A stretch of DNA of 64,000 nucleotides from Tepidiformaceae bacterium (GTDB taxonomy: Bacteria; Chloroflexota; Dehalococcoidia; Tepidiformales; Tepidiformaceae). The translations under genes were made by a program, and so were the position numbers. The DNA lies in NCBI GenBank assembly GCA_958295975.1, contig OY282446.1, forward strand, positions 783,289 to 847,288, read 5' to 3'. The first letter of the stretch is position 1. Each line of letters begins with the position of its first letter. The notes beneath the pieces were generated by a model that did no database searches, had not been told where the DNA came from, and was given only the letters and a program-made list of their open reading frames with translations. Below, one piece after another: positions 1 through 8,328 of this stretch.

Positions 1-159
1 GCCAGTGGGCGGCGCCCAGCCGCCGGAGCGAAGACGCGGCGATCACGCGGGGATTCTATGGTCCGGAGCCATCCCGGGGCGGGGCGGAGCGCGGTTCGAG
101 CGCGAAGGCCTCCGCCAGCAGCTCGCAGGAGCGCAGGCGGGCGGCGAAGTCGTGCGTTC

Positions 160-243
160 GCCCAGGCCGATCCGTACGTGGCCAACGGCCTCGTGCGCGA
201 CTGGCGCGTGCGCGAGTGGACGGTCGTGATCGGCGGCGATTAG
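160..243 (+). pseudogene. YciI-like C-terminal fragment
   Basis: The last 28 codons before the TAG at 241-243 read like the end of a YCII-domain protein: an acidic DPY, then a GLV, then RVREWTVVIGG. None of the three frames upstream of about base 160 resembles the rest of the domain. This may therefore be a remnant, a frameshifted gene, or a gene cut by the window edge. Bases 1-160 hold nothing else I recognise. Confidence 0.4.
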
Positions 244-265
244 TCCGGCGGGAGCCCCACGCTCA

Positions 266-976
266 CTCCCCGTCCGGGATGGCGAACTCCACCGCCCAGA
301 TGGCGCCCGTCTCGTCGTACTGGCCCGTGCGCACGCTGGCGATGGGGTAGGCGGGCAGGCGCGCGACCGCGATGCAGTTCCCGTCGATGCGGGCTCCGCT
401 CCGTGCCAGGGTGAAGTCGAGGTTCTCGAAGCCGTGCACCCGGCGATGGGCGGGCAGGTCTTCGGCATCGACCGGCTCGACGTGGAGGAAGAAGCGCGCG
501 ACGGCGTCCTCCGCGGAGCACTCCTCCCGCAAGTACGTCAGCGTGCGTCCGTCGCGGTAGACGTCGAAGACGGAGCGGGCCAGCGGCTCGCCCGCCAGCG
601 CCTCGCGCCGCGCGCGCGCAAGATCGGACCACGCAAGGTCGGACACGGAGGGGGCGATGACCCGCCAGTCGGACGTGAACTCCACTTCCCAGCGCTGGCC
701 GCTCTCGTCGAACTGGCCCGTGCGGATGCTGGCGATGGGGTAGTCCGGCAGGCGCGCGGTGGCCACGCAGTTCCCATCAATGCGGGCATCGAGGGAGAAA
801 TTCCGGTTGTCGAAGCCGTGCTCCGCGCGGCCGGGGGGCAGGTCGCTGGCGTCGACGGGTCTGACGTGCAGGAAGAAGCGCCTCCTGATGTCCTCCGCCG
901 GGCAGCCGTCCCGGAGGTACGTCAGCGCGCTCCCGTCGCGGTGGATGTGGTAGGTGGAGCGAACCAGCGGCTCGCC
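266..976 (-). repeat. Tandem pair of C-terminal domains shared with the 8329-10269 glycosyltransferase
   Basis: Two copies of one domain lie at about 677-976 and 266-592, separated by a linker of about 28 residues. Each runs: GEPLxRS, an HRDG/YRDG turn, LTYLRxxC, RFFLHVxPVD, DLP, HGFxN, DGNC, then LPxYPIAS(I/V)RTGQ(F/Y)DE and a final WxVEF. A third copy ends the glycosyltransferase at 8329, with the same PDYPIASIRTGQYD signature. Two Cys are conserved between the copies. I do not know a name for the domain. Its position after the last membrane segments suggests a periplasmic or extracytoplasmic module. Confidence 0.8.
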
Positions 977-2402
977 GCCAGCCAGCGCCGCCCGCCGGAG
1001 GCCGCCGAAATACGCCACCGGATCGACGAAGCAATCGAGCGTGGTGGCATAAATGCGGCTGACGTAGGCGCCGTCCGGGAGGGGAGCGGGGCAGGGTTGG
1101 CCGCCGCGAAGCTCGTAGAAGTTGCGCTCCCCGGAACGGAAGTCGCGCGTGTTGATGACCCGCTTGCGGTCATCCGCGTGGAGCAGCCAGCGGCTCAGCA
1201 CGTGCCGGAGCGCAACAAAAAGCGTCCGGAATGGTCCCCGGCGATGGCGCCCAGAACGCCCCGGTCGGACTGCCCCGAGTAATTCAGGTCGTAGCGGGAG
1301 GCCAGCCGCTCCGGCGTGGTTCTGTCCACGAGGACGTTGAAGTAGTTGTCTTGGTACGGGTGGACGCGGACCATGGAGACGACCGTCACGGCGATGGCCG
1401 CGCCCGCCAGCGCATACGCCCCCGCGCGCATCCATCGTCCGCGCGCGCCCGCCAGTTGGTGAAGCCCCGCGACCGCGAGCAGGAGCAGGGGCGCATACAG
1501 GAAGTACAGGTGCCGCCAGCCGTTGTAGACGTTGCTCTCCAGCACGACGACGGCCACGACTGTGGCCACGGTCGTGGCGATCAGCAGCAGGCCGAACCGC
1601 GACGGACCGTTGCGGAGCACGGCGCGCGGGCGGCGCAGTCCGCGCCACGCCAACGCCACTGCCCCGGCCAGTGCCAGCAGGAGTACGGCGGGCGGCGTCG
1701 TGATTCCCACCCAGACGGGCACGTAGTCGAACGGAGGCCCGTCCGGGGCGTACAGCCATTCGCCCCGAAACAGGTTGTAGCCCGTCCAGGGGTGAGAGCT
1801 GAGCGTCCCGACCAGCTCCATGAAGCGCCCCACCGGGTCGGTCCAGAGCACGGGCAACGCGGCGTAGTACGTGAGGATGGCGGTCAGCGCGAACGCTCCC
1901 CCCGTCAGCAGGGCGCGCCCGCGCTCCTCCCGGCTGCGTGCGAACGCCGCGTCCAGCGCGCACAGGACGAGTACGGCGGCGAAGAGCGCTATCGCCATGA
2001 TGCGGAGGTTGACGAGCAGGCCAACGCCCGCCCCGCACAGCAGAAAGGCCCCCAGCGTGTCCCTCCGAAAGGCCCGATGGGTGAGGTAGAGCGAGACCAT
2101 GAACATGACCAGGAAGGGGATGTCCTTCGAGTTGAAGAACGAGTGCGCGTAGAGACGCGGATGCAGCACGAACAGCACCATCCCCGCGAGCGCAAGGACT
2201 CTGCTGTTGAATATCCGGTAGACCAGGAGGTAACAGAAGACTCCGCCGACGAGGAAGAACAGGTGCGTGAGCATGTGCCGGCTGAGCCATATGTCGCGGC
2301 TGTCCTCCAGACCGAGGATGCGTTCGACGAGCACGAGCGGCGCTTCGAAGACCGCGCCGTAGTACCGATCAGAGGGTTGGGACAACTGGCCGAAGGCGCG
2401 CT

Positions 2403-2420
2403 CCCCCCCCCCCCCCCCCC
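2403..2420. repeat. 18-bp poly-C/poly-G homopolymer inside a glycosyltransferase gene
   Basis: There is an uninterrupted run of 18 C on the plus strand, which is G on the coding strand, about 53 codons into the membrane glycosyltransferase. It falls exactly where the reading frame breaks. With 18 G translation stops shortly after, at 2369; losing one base or gaining two restores the long frame. No other homopolymer in the window comes close to this length. Confidence 0.95.
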
Positions 2421-2574
2421 TCAACATAATCGAGTGCCGCGTTCCCGATTCTCCGCTGGGGCCCCGCGTCCCCCCCGACGCCGTAGTCGTCGAGCACGAG
2501 CGCGCCGACCAGCAGGAAGGATGCGACCACGGCGAGGAAGGGCCAGTGGCGGCGCGCGCGGCGGGCGGCGTCCG

Positions 2575-3480
2575 TCACGCGCGGACGGCGACGAGCGCGC
2601 CGCCCCGCTCGCGGCCCCGCAGCCAGGCGCGCAGGCGGCGCGGCGGCGCCAGCAGGGCGGCGGAATCGCGGCGCGTGGCGTTCGCCTCCACCAGCCGCCC
2701 CACCCCGCGGTAGCCGAGGCGGCGGTAGGCGGCGACGGCGGGGGCGTTGGCCGGATCGACGGTCAGGACGACGGTCCCGCAGCGCTCCAGCAACGCCCCC
2801 GTGACGGCGCTGGCGGCGGCGGTGGCGTAGCCCTGCCCGCGAAAGCGGGGGTGCGTGAAGACGTTGCCCACGACGGCCAGCCCCTCCGCCGGGGAGACGG
2901 CGTGCGTGCCCGCGATGGCCACCAGCCGCCCGCCCACGACCACGCCGCGGTAGACGCCGCCGTCGATGTGGGCGGGCTCGTAGGAGGCGGGCGGGCCCTC
3001 GGCCCCGTAGAGCGCATTGACGCGGCGGATGTCGATGCCGAGCAGGCGCGTGGTGGGCACGGACTCGCGCGGCCGGAAGCCATCCGCGCGCACGCTCATG
3101 CGCAGCATCGGCTGCGCGTTGGCGAGGCGGTAGACGCCGCGCATGGCGTCGAGGTGGCCGACGGCGCAGGTGAGGAAGCCGTGCGCGGGCCCCGGCGCGA
3201 TGGAGAGGATGGCGGCCACCGCGCGCGCGTCGCCGGTCGCGTAGGTGGCGTCGCCCAGACCGCCGCGGCTGTGCGTCACGAGCGCCTCGCCATCCGGCCC
3301 CCCGGCGGCGTACCAGCGCGTGCGCTCGAAGAGGCCGGGCTCCAGCTGGGCGAGGGCGTAGGCGGCGAGGTCCCGTTCGGAGCGCAGGCGGGCGCGGATG
3401 TCGTCGCGCTCGCGCAGGGGCCGCACGAGGTACTCGCGCCGTTCCCGCGCCGCCGTCCAGGGCAGCGCGCGCCCCGCCAT
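2575..3480 (-). CDS. GNAT family N-acetyltransferase
   Basis: A 301-residue protein whose C-terminal half is a GNAT fold of the FR47-like type. It contains VVGNVFTHPRFRGQGYATAAA, the acetyl-CoA pyrophosphate loop with its RxxGxA/G signature, followed by NAPAVAAYRRLGY, the usual last helix and strand. The N-terminal 110 residues are less conserved and may set acceptor specificity. The acceptor cannot be told from sequence. Its ATG shares one base with the pfkB-like stop (TGATG), and its stop overlaps the start of the glycosyltransferase, so it is probably translated as part of the salvage operon. Confidence 0.85.
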   Translation of the reverse strand: MAGRALPWTAARERREYLVRPLRERDDIRARLRSERDLAAYALAQLEPGLFERTRWYAAGGPDGEALVTHSRGGLGDATYATGDARAVAAILSIAPGPAHGFLTCAVGHLDAMRGVYRLANAQPMLRMSVRADGFRPRESVPTTRLLGIDIRRVNALYGAEGPPASYEPAHIDGGVYRGVVVGGRLVAIAGTHAVSPAEGLAVVGNVFTHPRFRGQGYATAAASAVTGALLERCGTVVLTVDPANAPAVAAYRRLGYRGVGRLVEANATRRDSAALLAPPRRLRAWLRGRERGGALVAVRA

Positions 3481-4397
3481 CAGTCCTCCTCCGGGATGCG
3501 GGCGATGTCGCGGAAGCGGCGGCAGCGCTCCTCGATCTCGCCGCGCTCCAGCGTCAGCAGGCGCGAGGGGCCGAAGCCCTCGACGGCGAAGGAGGCCGTC
3601 ACCGAGCCGTGCACGACGGCGCGGCGCACGGCGGCGGCGGAGAGGTCGGGGGCGCGGTCGAGGGAGCCGAGGAAGCCGCCCGCGAAGGCGTCGCCCGCGC
3701 CGGTGGGGTCCACCACCTCGGCCAGCGGCCAGGCGGGCACGGCGAAGTAGTCCCCGCCGTGGAGGCAGACGGCGCCGTATTCGCCGAGCTTGACGATGGC
3801 CGCGCGCGCGCCCTTCGCCAACAGGGCGCGGCCCGCGCGGGCGACGCCGTGTTCGCCCGTCAGCTGGCGCGCCTCCGCGTCGTTCACGGAGACGAAGGCG
3901 GCTTCGGCCATCGTTTCCAGCACGGCCTCGCGCGCCCTGTGCACGTAGCCCTCGATGGTATCGACCATGGTCGCGCGCGGGGCCGTGAGGGAGCGCAGCA
4001 GGGCGCGCTGCGCGGCGGGGTCGGCGGCGGCGGCGAAGACCGTCTCCGAGGCTTCCCAGCCCGCGGGCAGGGGCGGACGCGGCCCGGCGTTGACGCCCAC
4101 TTCGGTGTAGAGCGTGTCGCGCGCGTTCATGCCGTCGCGGTAGCGCGCGCCCCAGCGGCTCGTGCGTCCGCCGGGGACGGTCGTGAGCCCGGCCAGGTCG
4201 ATGCCCGGCTGGGCCTCCAGTCTGGCGCGTTCGCGGCGGGGGAAGTCGTCGCCCACGACGGCGAAGAGGCGCACGTCGGTGAAGCGCGCGGCGGCGAGGG
4301 CGGCGCAGGTGGCGGAGCCGCCCAGCGATTCCGCCGCGCGCCCGGCGGGCGTCTCGATCTCGTCCAGCGCGACCCAGCCCGCCACCAGCACCGTCAT
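3480..4397 (-). CDS. PfkB family carbohydrate/nucleoside kinase
   Basis: A 305-residue ribokinase-superfamily protein. The C-terminal signature DPTGAGDAFAGGF at about residues 230-242 holds the anion hole and catalytic Asp. The N-terminus has the first strand with the early GGSATCAAL substrate-binding glycines. I chose the ATG at 4397 because it overlaps the mtnP stop as ATGA; the frame is open further upstream only as a shadow of mtnP. Lying between mtnP and a GNAT gene, it may phosphorylate a sugar or nucleoside released during methylthioadenosine or 5'-deoxyadenosine salvage. The substrate is an inference. Confidence 0.85.
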   Translation of the reverse strand: MTVLVAGWVALDEIETPAGRAAESLGGSATCAALAAARFTDVRLFAVVGDDFPRRERARLEAQPGIDLAGLTTVPGGRTSRWGARYRDGMNARDTLYTEVGVNAGPRPPLPAGWEASETVFAAAADPAAQRALLRSLTAPRATMVDTIEGYVHRAREAVLETMAEAAFVSVNDAEARQLTGEHGVARAGRALLAKGARAAIVKLGEYGAVCLHGGDYFAVPAWPLAEVVDPTGAGDAFAGGFLGSLDRAPDLSAAAVRRAVVHGSVTASFAVEGFGPSRLLTLERGEIEERCRRFRDIARIPEED

Positions 4398-5275
4398 GCC
4401 CCCGCTCCCAGCCGCCGTCGCAGCAGCGGGGCCAGCCGTTCGCGGGCCTCGGGGGGGATGGCCGCGGGCGGGGTCACGAGGGCGGCGTCGAGCGCGCGCC
4501 CGCAGGCGCAGGGGGGCTCGTCGCGGTCGAGCGAGGCGGCCAGCAGGCGCACGGCATGGCGGCAGCGCTCGACGTTCTCGCGCAGCGTGTCGAAGACGGC
4601 GGCGGCGTCCACGGCCTCCTCGCCGGGGCGCCAGGCGTCGTAGTCGGTGACGGCGGCGAGCATGGCGTAGCAGAGCTCGGCCTCGCGCGCCAGCTTCGCC
4701 TCGGGCAGGGCGGTCATGCCCACGAGGCTGGTGCCCCAGGAGCGGTGCAGCTCGCTTTCGGCGCGCGTGCCGAAGGCGGGGCCCTCGACGACGACGTAGG
4801 CGCCGCCGTCGTGCGCGGTCGCGCCCGCCGCGCGCGCCGCCGCCAGCGCGCCCCCCCGCAGCCGCGCGCAGAAGGGCTCGGCGAAGGCGACGTGCGCGAC
4901 CACGCCATCCCCGAAGAAGGTGGCCGGGCGGCCCCCGCGGGTGCGGTCGATGAGCTGGTCGGGGGCGGCCAGGTCGCGCGGGCGGTAGTCCTCGCGCAGG
5001 GAGCCGACGGCGGAGACGGCGAGCACGCGCCGCGCGCCCAGCGCCTTGAGCGCCCAGAGGTTGGCGCGCTGGGGCAGCTCCGACGGCAGCAGGCGGTGGC
5101 CGGGGCCGTGGCGCGCGAGGAAGGCCACGCGGCGGCCCTCCAGTTCGCCCGCGCGGATGACGTCGCTGGGCGCGCCCCAGGGCGTGTCCACGGTCAGCTC
5201 CTCGACGCCGCGCAGGCCGGGCATCTCGTAGAAGCCGCTGCCGCCGAGGACGGCCAGGTCGATCGGTTCCGTCAC
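4394..5275 (-). CDS. mtnP: S-methyl-5'-thioadenosine phosphorylase
   Basis: A 293-residue member of the PNP/MTAP phosphorylase family. It has GGSGFYEMPGL at the N-terminus, FLARHGPGHRLLPSELP (phosphate and purine loop), RVLAVSAVGSLREDYRP, and VVVEGPAFGTRAES followed by GMTALPEAKLAREAELCYA, all diagnostic of MTAP. It cleaves methylthioadenosine with phosphate to adenine and 5-methylthioribose-1-phosphate. The product of each half goes to a neighbour: mtnA downstream of apt takes the sugar and apt takes adenine. The last 40 residues, CGRALDAALVTPP onward, include a CxC pair. The gene starts 24 bases after mtnA ends. Confidence 0.93.
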   Translation of the reverse strand: MTEPIDLAVLGGSGFYEMPGLRGVEELTVDTPWGAPSDVIRAGELEGRRVAFLARHGPGHRLLPSELPQRANLWALKALGARRVLAVSAVGSLREDYRPRDLAAPDQLIDRTRGGRPATFFGDGVVAHVAFAEPFCARLRGGALAAARAAGATAHDGGAYVVVEGPAFGTRAESELHRSWGTSLVGMTALPEAKLAREAELCYAMLAAVTDYDAWRPGEEAVDAAAVFDTLRENVERCRHAVRLLAASLDRDEPPCACGRALDAALVTPPAAIPPEARERLAPLLRRRLGAGA

Positions 5276-5299
5276 GGCAGGCCCTCCCGCCCGGCGAGT

Positions 5300-6334
5300 C
5301 TACCGCGCCATCCCCGTGAGGGCGGCGATGGCGGGGCCGTAGGGGGGCCGCAGCGCGCCGCGCTCGGTGACGATGGCGGCGATGAGGTCCGCGGGCGTGA
5401 CGTCGAAGGCGGGGTTCCAGGCGTCGCCGCCGTCGGGGCTCCAGCGCTGATCGCCGAAGCCGCCCACCTCGGCGGCGTCGCGGAACTCGATGGGGATGTC
5501 CGCGCCCGTGGCCGCCGCCGCGTCGAAGGTGCTGCGGGGCGCGGCCACGTAGAAGGGCACGCCGTGGCGGGAGGCCGCCAGCGCCAGCGCGCAGGTGCCG
5601 ACCTTGTTGGCGGCGTCGCCGTTGGCGGCGATGCGGTCCGCGCCGGTGATCACGGCGTTCACGCGCCCGGAGGCGATGAGGGAGGCCGCCGCCGAATCGG
5701 GCAGCAGCGTGGCGGGAATGCCGAGCGCGGCCAGCTCCCACATGGTCAGGCGCGCGCCCTGCAGGAGGGGGCGCGTCTCCGTGGCATGGCAGCGCGCGAC
5801 GCGGCCCGCGCGCCAGGCGGCGGCGATCACGGCCAGCGCGGTGCCCTCGCCGCCCGTGGCCAGCGCGCCCGTGTTGCAATGCGTGAGCACGCCGCCCTCC
5901 ATGCCGGGCAGGTCGCGCCCGTGGCGGGCGAGGGCCGCGTCGCGCACGCGCTGGCGGGCGAGCGCCTCCGCGGCGAAGCGCCAGAGCGCGGCGCGGCGTT
6001 CGTCCTCGTCGTCGCCCGCCGCGTCCGCCGCGCGCAGGGCCTCGTCGATCATGGCGCCGAGGTCGGCGGCGGTGGGGCGCGTCGCCTTCAGCTCGGCGGC
6101 GGCGCGGGCGAGCGCCTCCCGTCCGGCGCCGCGCTCCCCGCCCGCGATGGCCATGCCGCAGGCGCCGGTCACGCCCAGCAGGGGCGCGCCGCGCACGCGC
6201 AGGGCGCGGATGGCCTCGGCCACCTCCGCCACGGTGCGCAGGCGCAGGCGGCGTTCCTCGCGCGGCAGCAGCGTCTGGTCGAGCGCCTCCACGCCCTCTC
6301 CCGGCAGGATGCGCAGGGGCTCGACGGCGCGCAT
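5300..6334 (-). CDS. mtnA: Methylthioribose-1-phosphate isomerase
   Basis: A 344-residue eIF2B-alpha-like isomerase. It shows LRVRGAPLLGVTGA, VLTHCNTGALAT with the catalytic Cys, and at about residues 231-247 GADRIAANGDAANKVGT with the catalytic Asp, then GVPFYVAAPRSTFD. It converts 5-methylthioribose-1-phosphate to the ribulose form in methionine salvage. The frame is open for 21 more codons to 6397, but those overlap apt and look like its shadow. The ATG at 6334, ten bases after the apt stop, gives the normal family N-terminus. Confidence 0.93.
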   Translation of the reverse strand: MRAVEPLRILPGEGVEALDQTLLPREERRLRLRTVAEVAEAIRALRVRGAPLLGVTGACGMAIAGGERGAGREALARAAAELKATRPTAADLGAMIDEALRAADAAGDDEDERRAALWRFAAEALARQRVRDAALARHGRDLPGMEGGVLTHCNTGALATGGEGTALAVIAAAWRAGRVARCHATETRPLLQGARLTMWELAALGIPATLLPDSAAASLIASGRVNAVITGADRIAANGDAANKVGTCALALAASRHGVPFYVAAPRSTFDAAAATGADIPIEFRDAAEVGGFGDQRWSPDGGDAWNPAFDVTPADLIAAIVTERGALRPPYGPAIAALTGMAR

Positions 6335-6344
6335 GGCCCGGCGG

Positions 6345-6857
6345 CTAGTAGCGCACGAGGCTGAGGGCGTCGTAGCCGCCGATGCGGGCGCGGCCATCCA
6401 GCGCCTCCAGCTCGATCACGAAGCCGAGGCCCACGACCTCGCCGCGCGCCAGCTCGACCAGCTTGGCCGCCGCCGCCGCCGTCCCGCCCGTGGCCAGCAG
6501 GTCGTCGACGATGTAGGCGCGTTTGCCGGCGTCGAGCGCGTCCTCGTGGATGTCGAGCTGGCTCTCGCCGTATTCGAGGGAGTACTCGATGGACATGCGC
6601 GCGGCGGGCAGCTTGCCGGGCTTGCGCACGGGCACGAGCGGGAGCCGCATGCGGTCGGCCATGGCCGCGCCGAAGACGAAGCCGCGCGATTCGATGGCGA
6701 CGATGGCGGAGGCGTCGCGGCGGGCGGCGTGCACGCACAGCTCGTCCACCACGTAGCGGAAGGCGAGCGGGTCGGCGAGCAGCGGCGTGATGTCGCGGAA
6801 GAGCACGCCCTCCGCGGGGAAATCGGGAACGTCGCGAATGCGCCTGCGCAGGTCCAC
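6345..6857 (-). CDS. apt: Adenine phosphoribosyltransferase
   Basis: A 170-residue cytoplasmic enzyme of normal length. It starts LRRRIRDVPDFPAEGVLFRDITPLL, carries ESRGFVFGAAMA and PVRKPGKLPA, and has the PRPP loop YIVDDLLATGGTAAAA. It makes AMP from adenine and PRPP, so it recycles the adenine released by mtnP. It is the first gene of the minus-strand salvage operon apt-mtnA-mtnP-pfkB-GNAT. The 125-base gap to the divergent Rieske gene should hold both promoters. Confidence 0.95.
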   Translation of the reverse strand: MDLRRRIRDVPDFPAEGVLFRDITPLLADPLAFRYVVDELCVHAARRDASAIVAIESRGFVFGAAMADRMRLPLVPVRKPGKLPAARMSIEYSLEYGESQLDIHEDALDAGKRAYIVDDLLATGGTAAAAAKLVELARGEVVGLGFVIELEALDGRARIGGYDALSLVRY

Positions 6858-6982
6858 GGCACGGCGATTCTAGCGCAGCGGCGGGCAGGGGCGCTTCCGT
6901 TCCGCGTGACGGGGGGCGCGCGGCCCTGTAGGCTGTCCGCAGCGGCGCACGCGCGCGCGAATCCCCCACCGGAGCCATTGCC

Positions 6983-8257
6983 ATGACCACCACCACCCGC
7001 CAGGGCACCCCCACGGAGAAGGCCCACGAGCCCATCCTCGGCACGGAGCTGATCCCCAAGGAGCGCTACACCTCCACGGAGTACATGGCGCTCGAGTGGG
7101 AGCGCATGTGGACGAAGGTCTGGAACATGGCCGGGCGCGAGTCCGACATCCCCAACGTGGGCGACTACTTCACCACCGAGCTGGGGCCGGAGTCGTTCCT
7201 CATCGTGCGCGAGGCCCCGGACAAGGTGCGCGCCTTCTACAACGTCTGCCCCCACCGCGGGAACCAGATCCGCAACGCGGGCATGGGCCACGCCGAGTCC
7301 TTCCAGTGCGCCTACCACTTCTTCGAGTTCAACCTCGACGGCTCCAAGAAGTTCGTGCCGGACGAGGACACCTTCACGCAGGGCGTGCCGCAGGAGACGG
7401 CGCTGGCGGAGGTGCCGTGCGACACGTGGGGCGGGTTCGTGTGGTTCAACATGAACCCCGACGCCGAACCCCTGACGGAGTTCCTCGATCCGCTCGCCCG
7501 CCACCTCGATCCGTACCACTTCGAGGACTACGCCATCGTGCAGGACATGACGCTGGAGTGGGACTGCAACTGGAAGACGTCGGTGGACGCTTTCAACGAG
7601 GTCTACCACGTGCAGGGCATCCACCCGCAGCTGCTGGAGTCGCTGGACGACATCCACGTGCAGATCGACCTGTACGAGCGGCACAACCGCTACCTCGTGC
7701 CCTTCGGGCTGGTGAGCCCGCGCTACCAGAACCAGGACGAGGTGACGGAGCCGCTGCGCGAGTTCATGACGGCGTCGGGCATCGACCCGGAGTCGTTCGC
7801 GGGCGGCATGGCGGACGTGCGCCCGGCCATGCAGGCGGCCACGCGCGCCTCGGCGGAAGCGCAGGGGATCGACGTGTCCGAGCTGAACGACGACCAGCTG
7901 TCGGACGACTACCACTACTACATCTTCCCCAGCCTGACCTTCAACACGACGGCGCTGAGCTTCCTGTTCTTCCGGCAGCGCCCGCACGCGACGGACCCGA
8001 ACAAGATGCTGTTCGACATGCAGACGTACCTGCGCATGCCGCCCGGGGCGGAGCCGCCGCCGCGTCCGCCGCACACGCGGTACAAGCACGGCGAGGTGTC
8101 GCTGGGGCTGGTGCTGGATCAGGACTCCTACAACCTGCCGCGCGTGCAGAAGGGCATGAATTCGCGCGCCTACAAGGGCCTGCTGATCAACTACCGCGAG
8201 CGCCGCATCCGCCACATGCACAAGGTGCTCGACGGCTACCTGGAGGCCGCGCGCTAG
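6983..8257 (+). CDS. Rieske aromatic-ring-hydroxylating oxygenase, alpha subunit
   Basis: A 424-residue oxygenase large subunit. The Rieske [2Fe-2S] ligands are C89-P-H91 and C109-A-Y-H112. The second half after the CxxH is FFEFNLDG rather than the common GWTF, as in a divergent subgroup. The mononuclear iron site is NEVYHVQGIHP with H208 and H213, and a later DDYHYYIFPSL probably supplies the Asp. The C-terminus is a helix-grip domain. It needs a reductase partner, none of which is nearby. The substrate is unknown. It is not closely similar to the second Rieske protein at 39965, which has the standard CAFHGWTW. Confidence 0.9.
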   Translation: MTTTTRQGTPTEKAHEPILGTELIPKERYTSTEYMALEWERMWTKVWNMAGRESDIPNVGDYFTTELGPESFLIVREAPDKVRAFYNVCPHRGNQIRNAGMGHAESFQCAYHFFEFNLDGSKKFVPDEDTFTQGVPQETALAEVPCDTWGGFVWFNMNPDAEPLTEFLDPLARHLDPYHFEDYAIVQDMTLEWDCNWKTSVDAFNEVYHVQGIHPQLLESLDDIHVQIDLYERHNRYLVPFGLVSPRYQNQDEVTEPLREFMTASGIDPESFAGGMADVRPAMQAATRASAEAQGIDVSELNDDQLSDDYHYYIFPSLTFNTTALSFLFFRQRPHATDPNKMLFDMQTYLRMPPGAEPPPRPPHTRYKHGEVSLGLVLDQDSYNLPRVQKGMNSRAYKGLLINYRERRIRHMHKVLDGYLEAAR

Positions 8258-8277
8258 CGCCAGCGCACACCATGTCG

Positions 8278-8315
8278 CGCGCCAGCCGGAACCCCGACGG
8301 GTTGCGGCTGGCGCG
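8278..8315. terminator. Hairpin between convergent genes
   Basis: An 11-bp perfect stem, CGCGCCAGCCG at 8278-8288 pairing with CGGCTGGCGCG at 8305-8315, encloses a 16-base loop. It lies in the 71-base gap between two convergent genes. There is no strong T run on either side, so it may work as a stalling or bidirectional terminator rather than a classical one. Confidence 0.6.
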
Positions 8316-8328
8316 ATTAGATCCGGCG

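Larger units (their letters stand above)
263..2578 (-). pseudogene. GT-C (family 39-like) membrane glycosyltransferase, interrupted by two frameshifts
   Basis: Three overlapping frames together make one protein. The N-terminus (2578 to about 2421) has one membrane segment. The middle (about 2402-1220) is multi-pass, with ALPVLWTDPVGR and LFRGEW segments typical of PMT/ArnT-like GT-C enzymes that move sugars from polyprenyl-phosphate carriers. The tail (about 1220-263) carries two copies of a roughly 100-residue domain. The first break is a run of 18 G on the coding strand at 2403-2420; 17 or 20 G would join the frames. The second is at an A5/T5 run at 1217-1221, where one base appears to be missing. 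The start overlaps the GNAT gene's stop by 4 bases. It may be a true pseudogene, a phase-variable gene, or a gene with sequencing errors in homopolymers. Confidence 0.8.

Noticed and set aside
1195-2290. A 675-residue single protein read through 263-2290
   Set aside because: The first half of that frame is Arg/Pro/Gly-rich shadow of the real membrane frame; only the last 320 residues or so are protein-like. I treat the region as one gene with two frameshifts.
2421-2440. Origin or attachment site near the poly-C tract
   Set aside because: No inverted repeats, DnaA-like boxes or tRNA fragment are found nearby; the tract is simply inside a coding region.
4394-5879. An N-terminal extension of the PfkB protein to 799 residues
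   Set aside because: The added part is the shadow of mtnP and mtnA; the ATG at 4397 with its ATGA overlap gives the normal kinase length.
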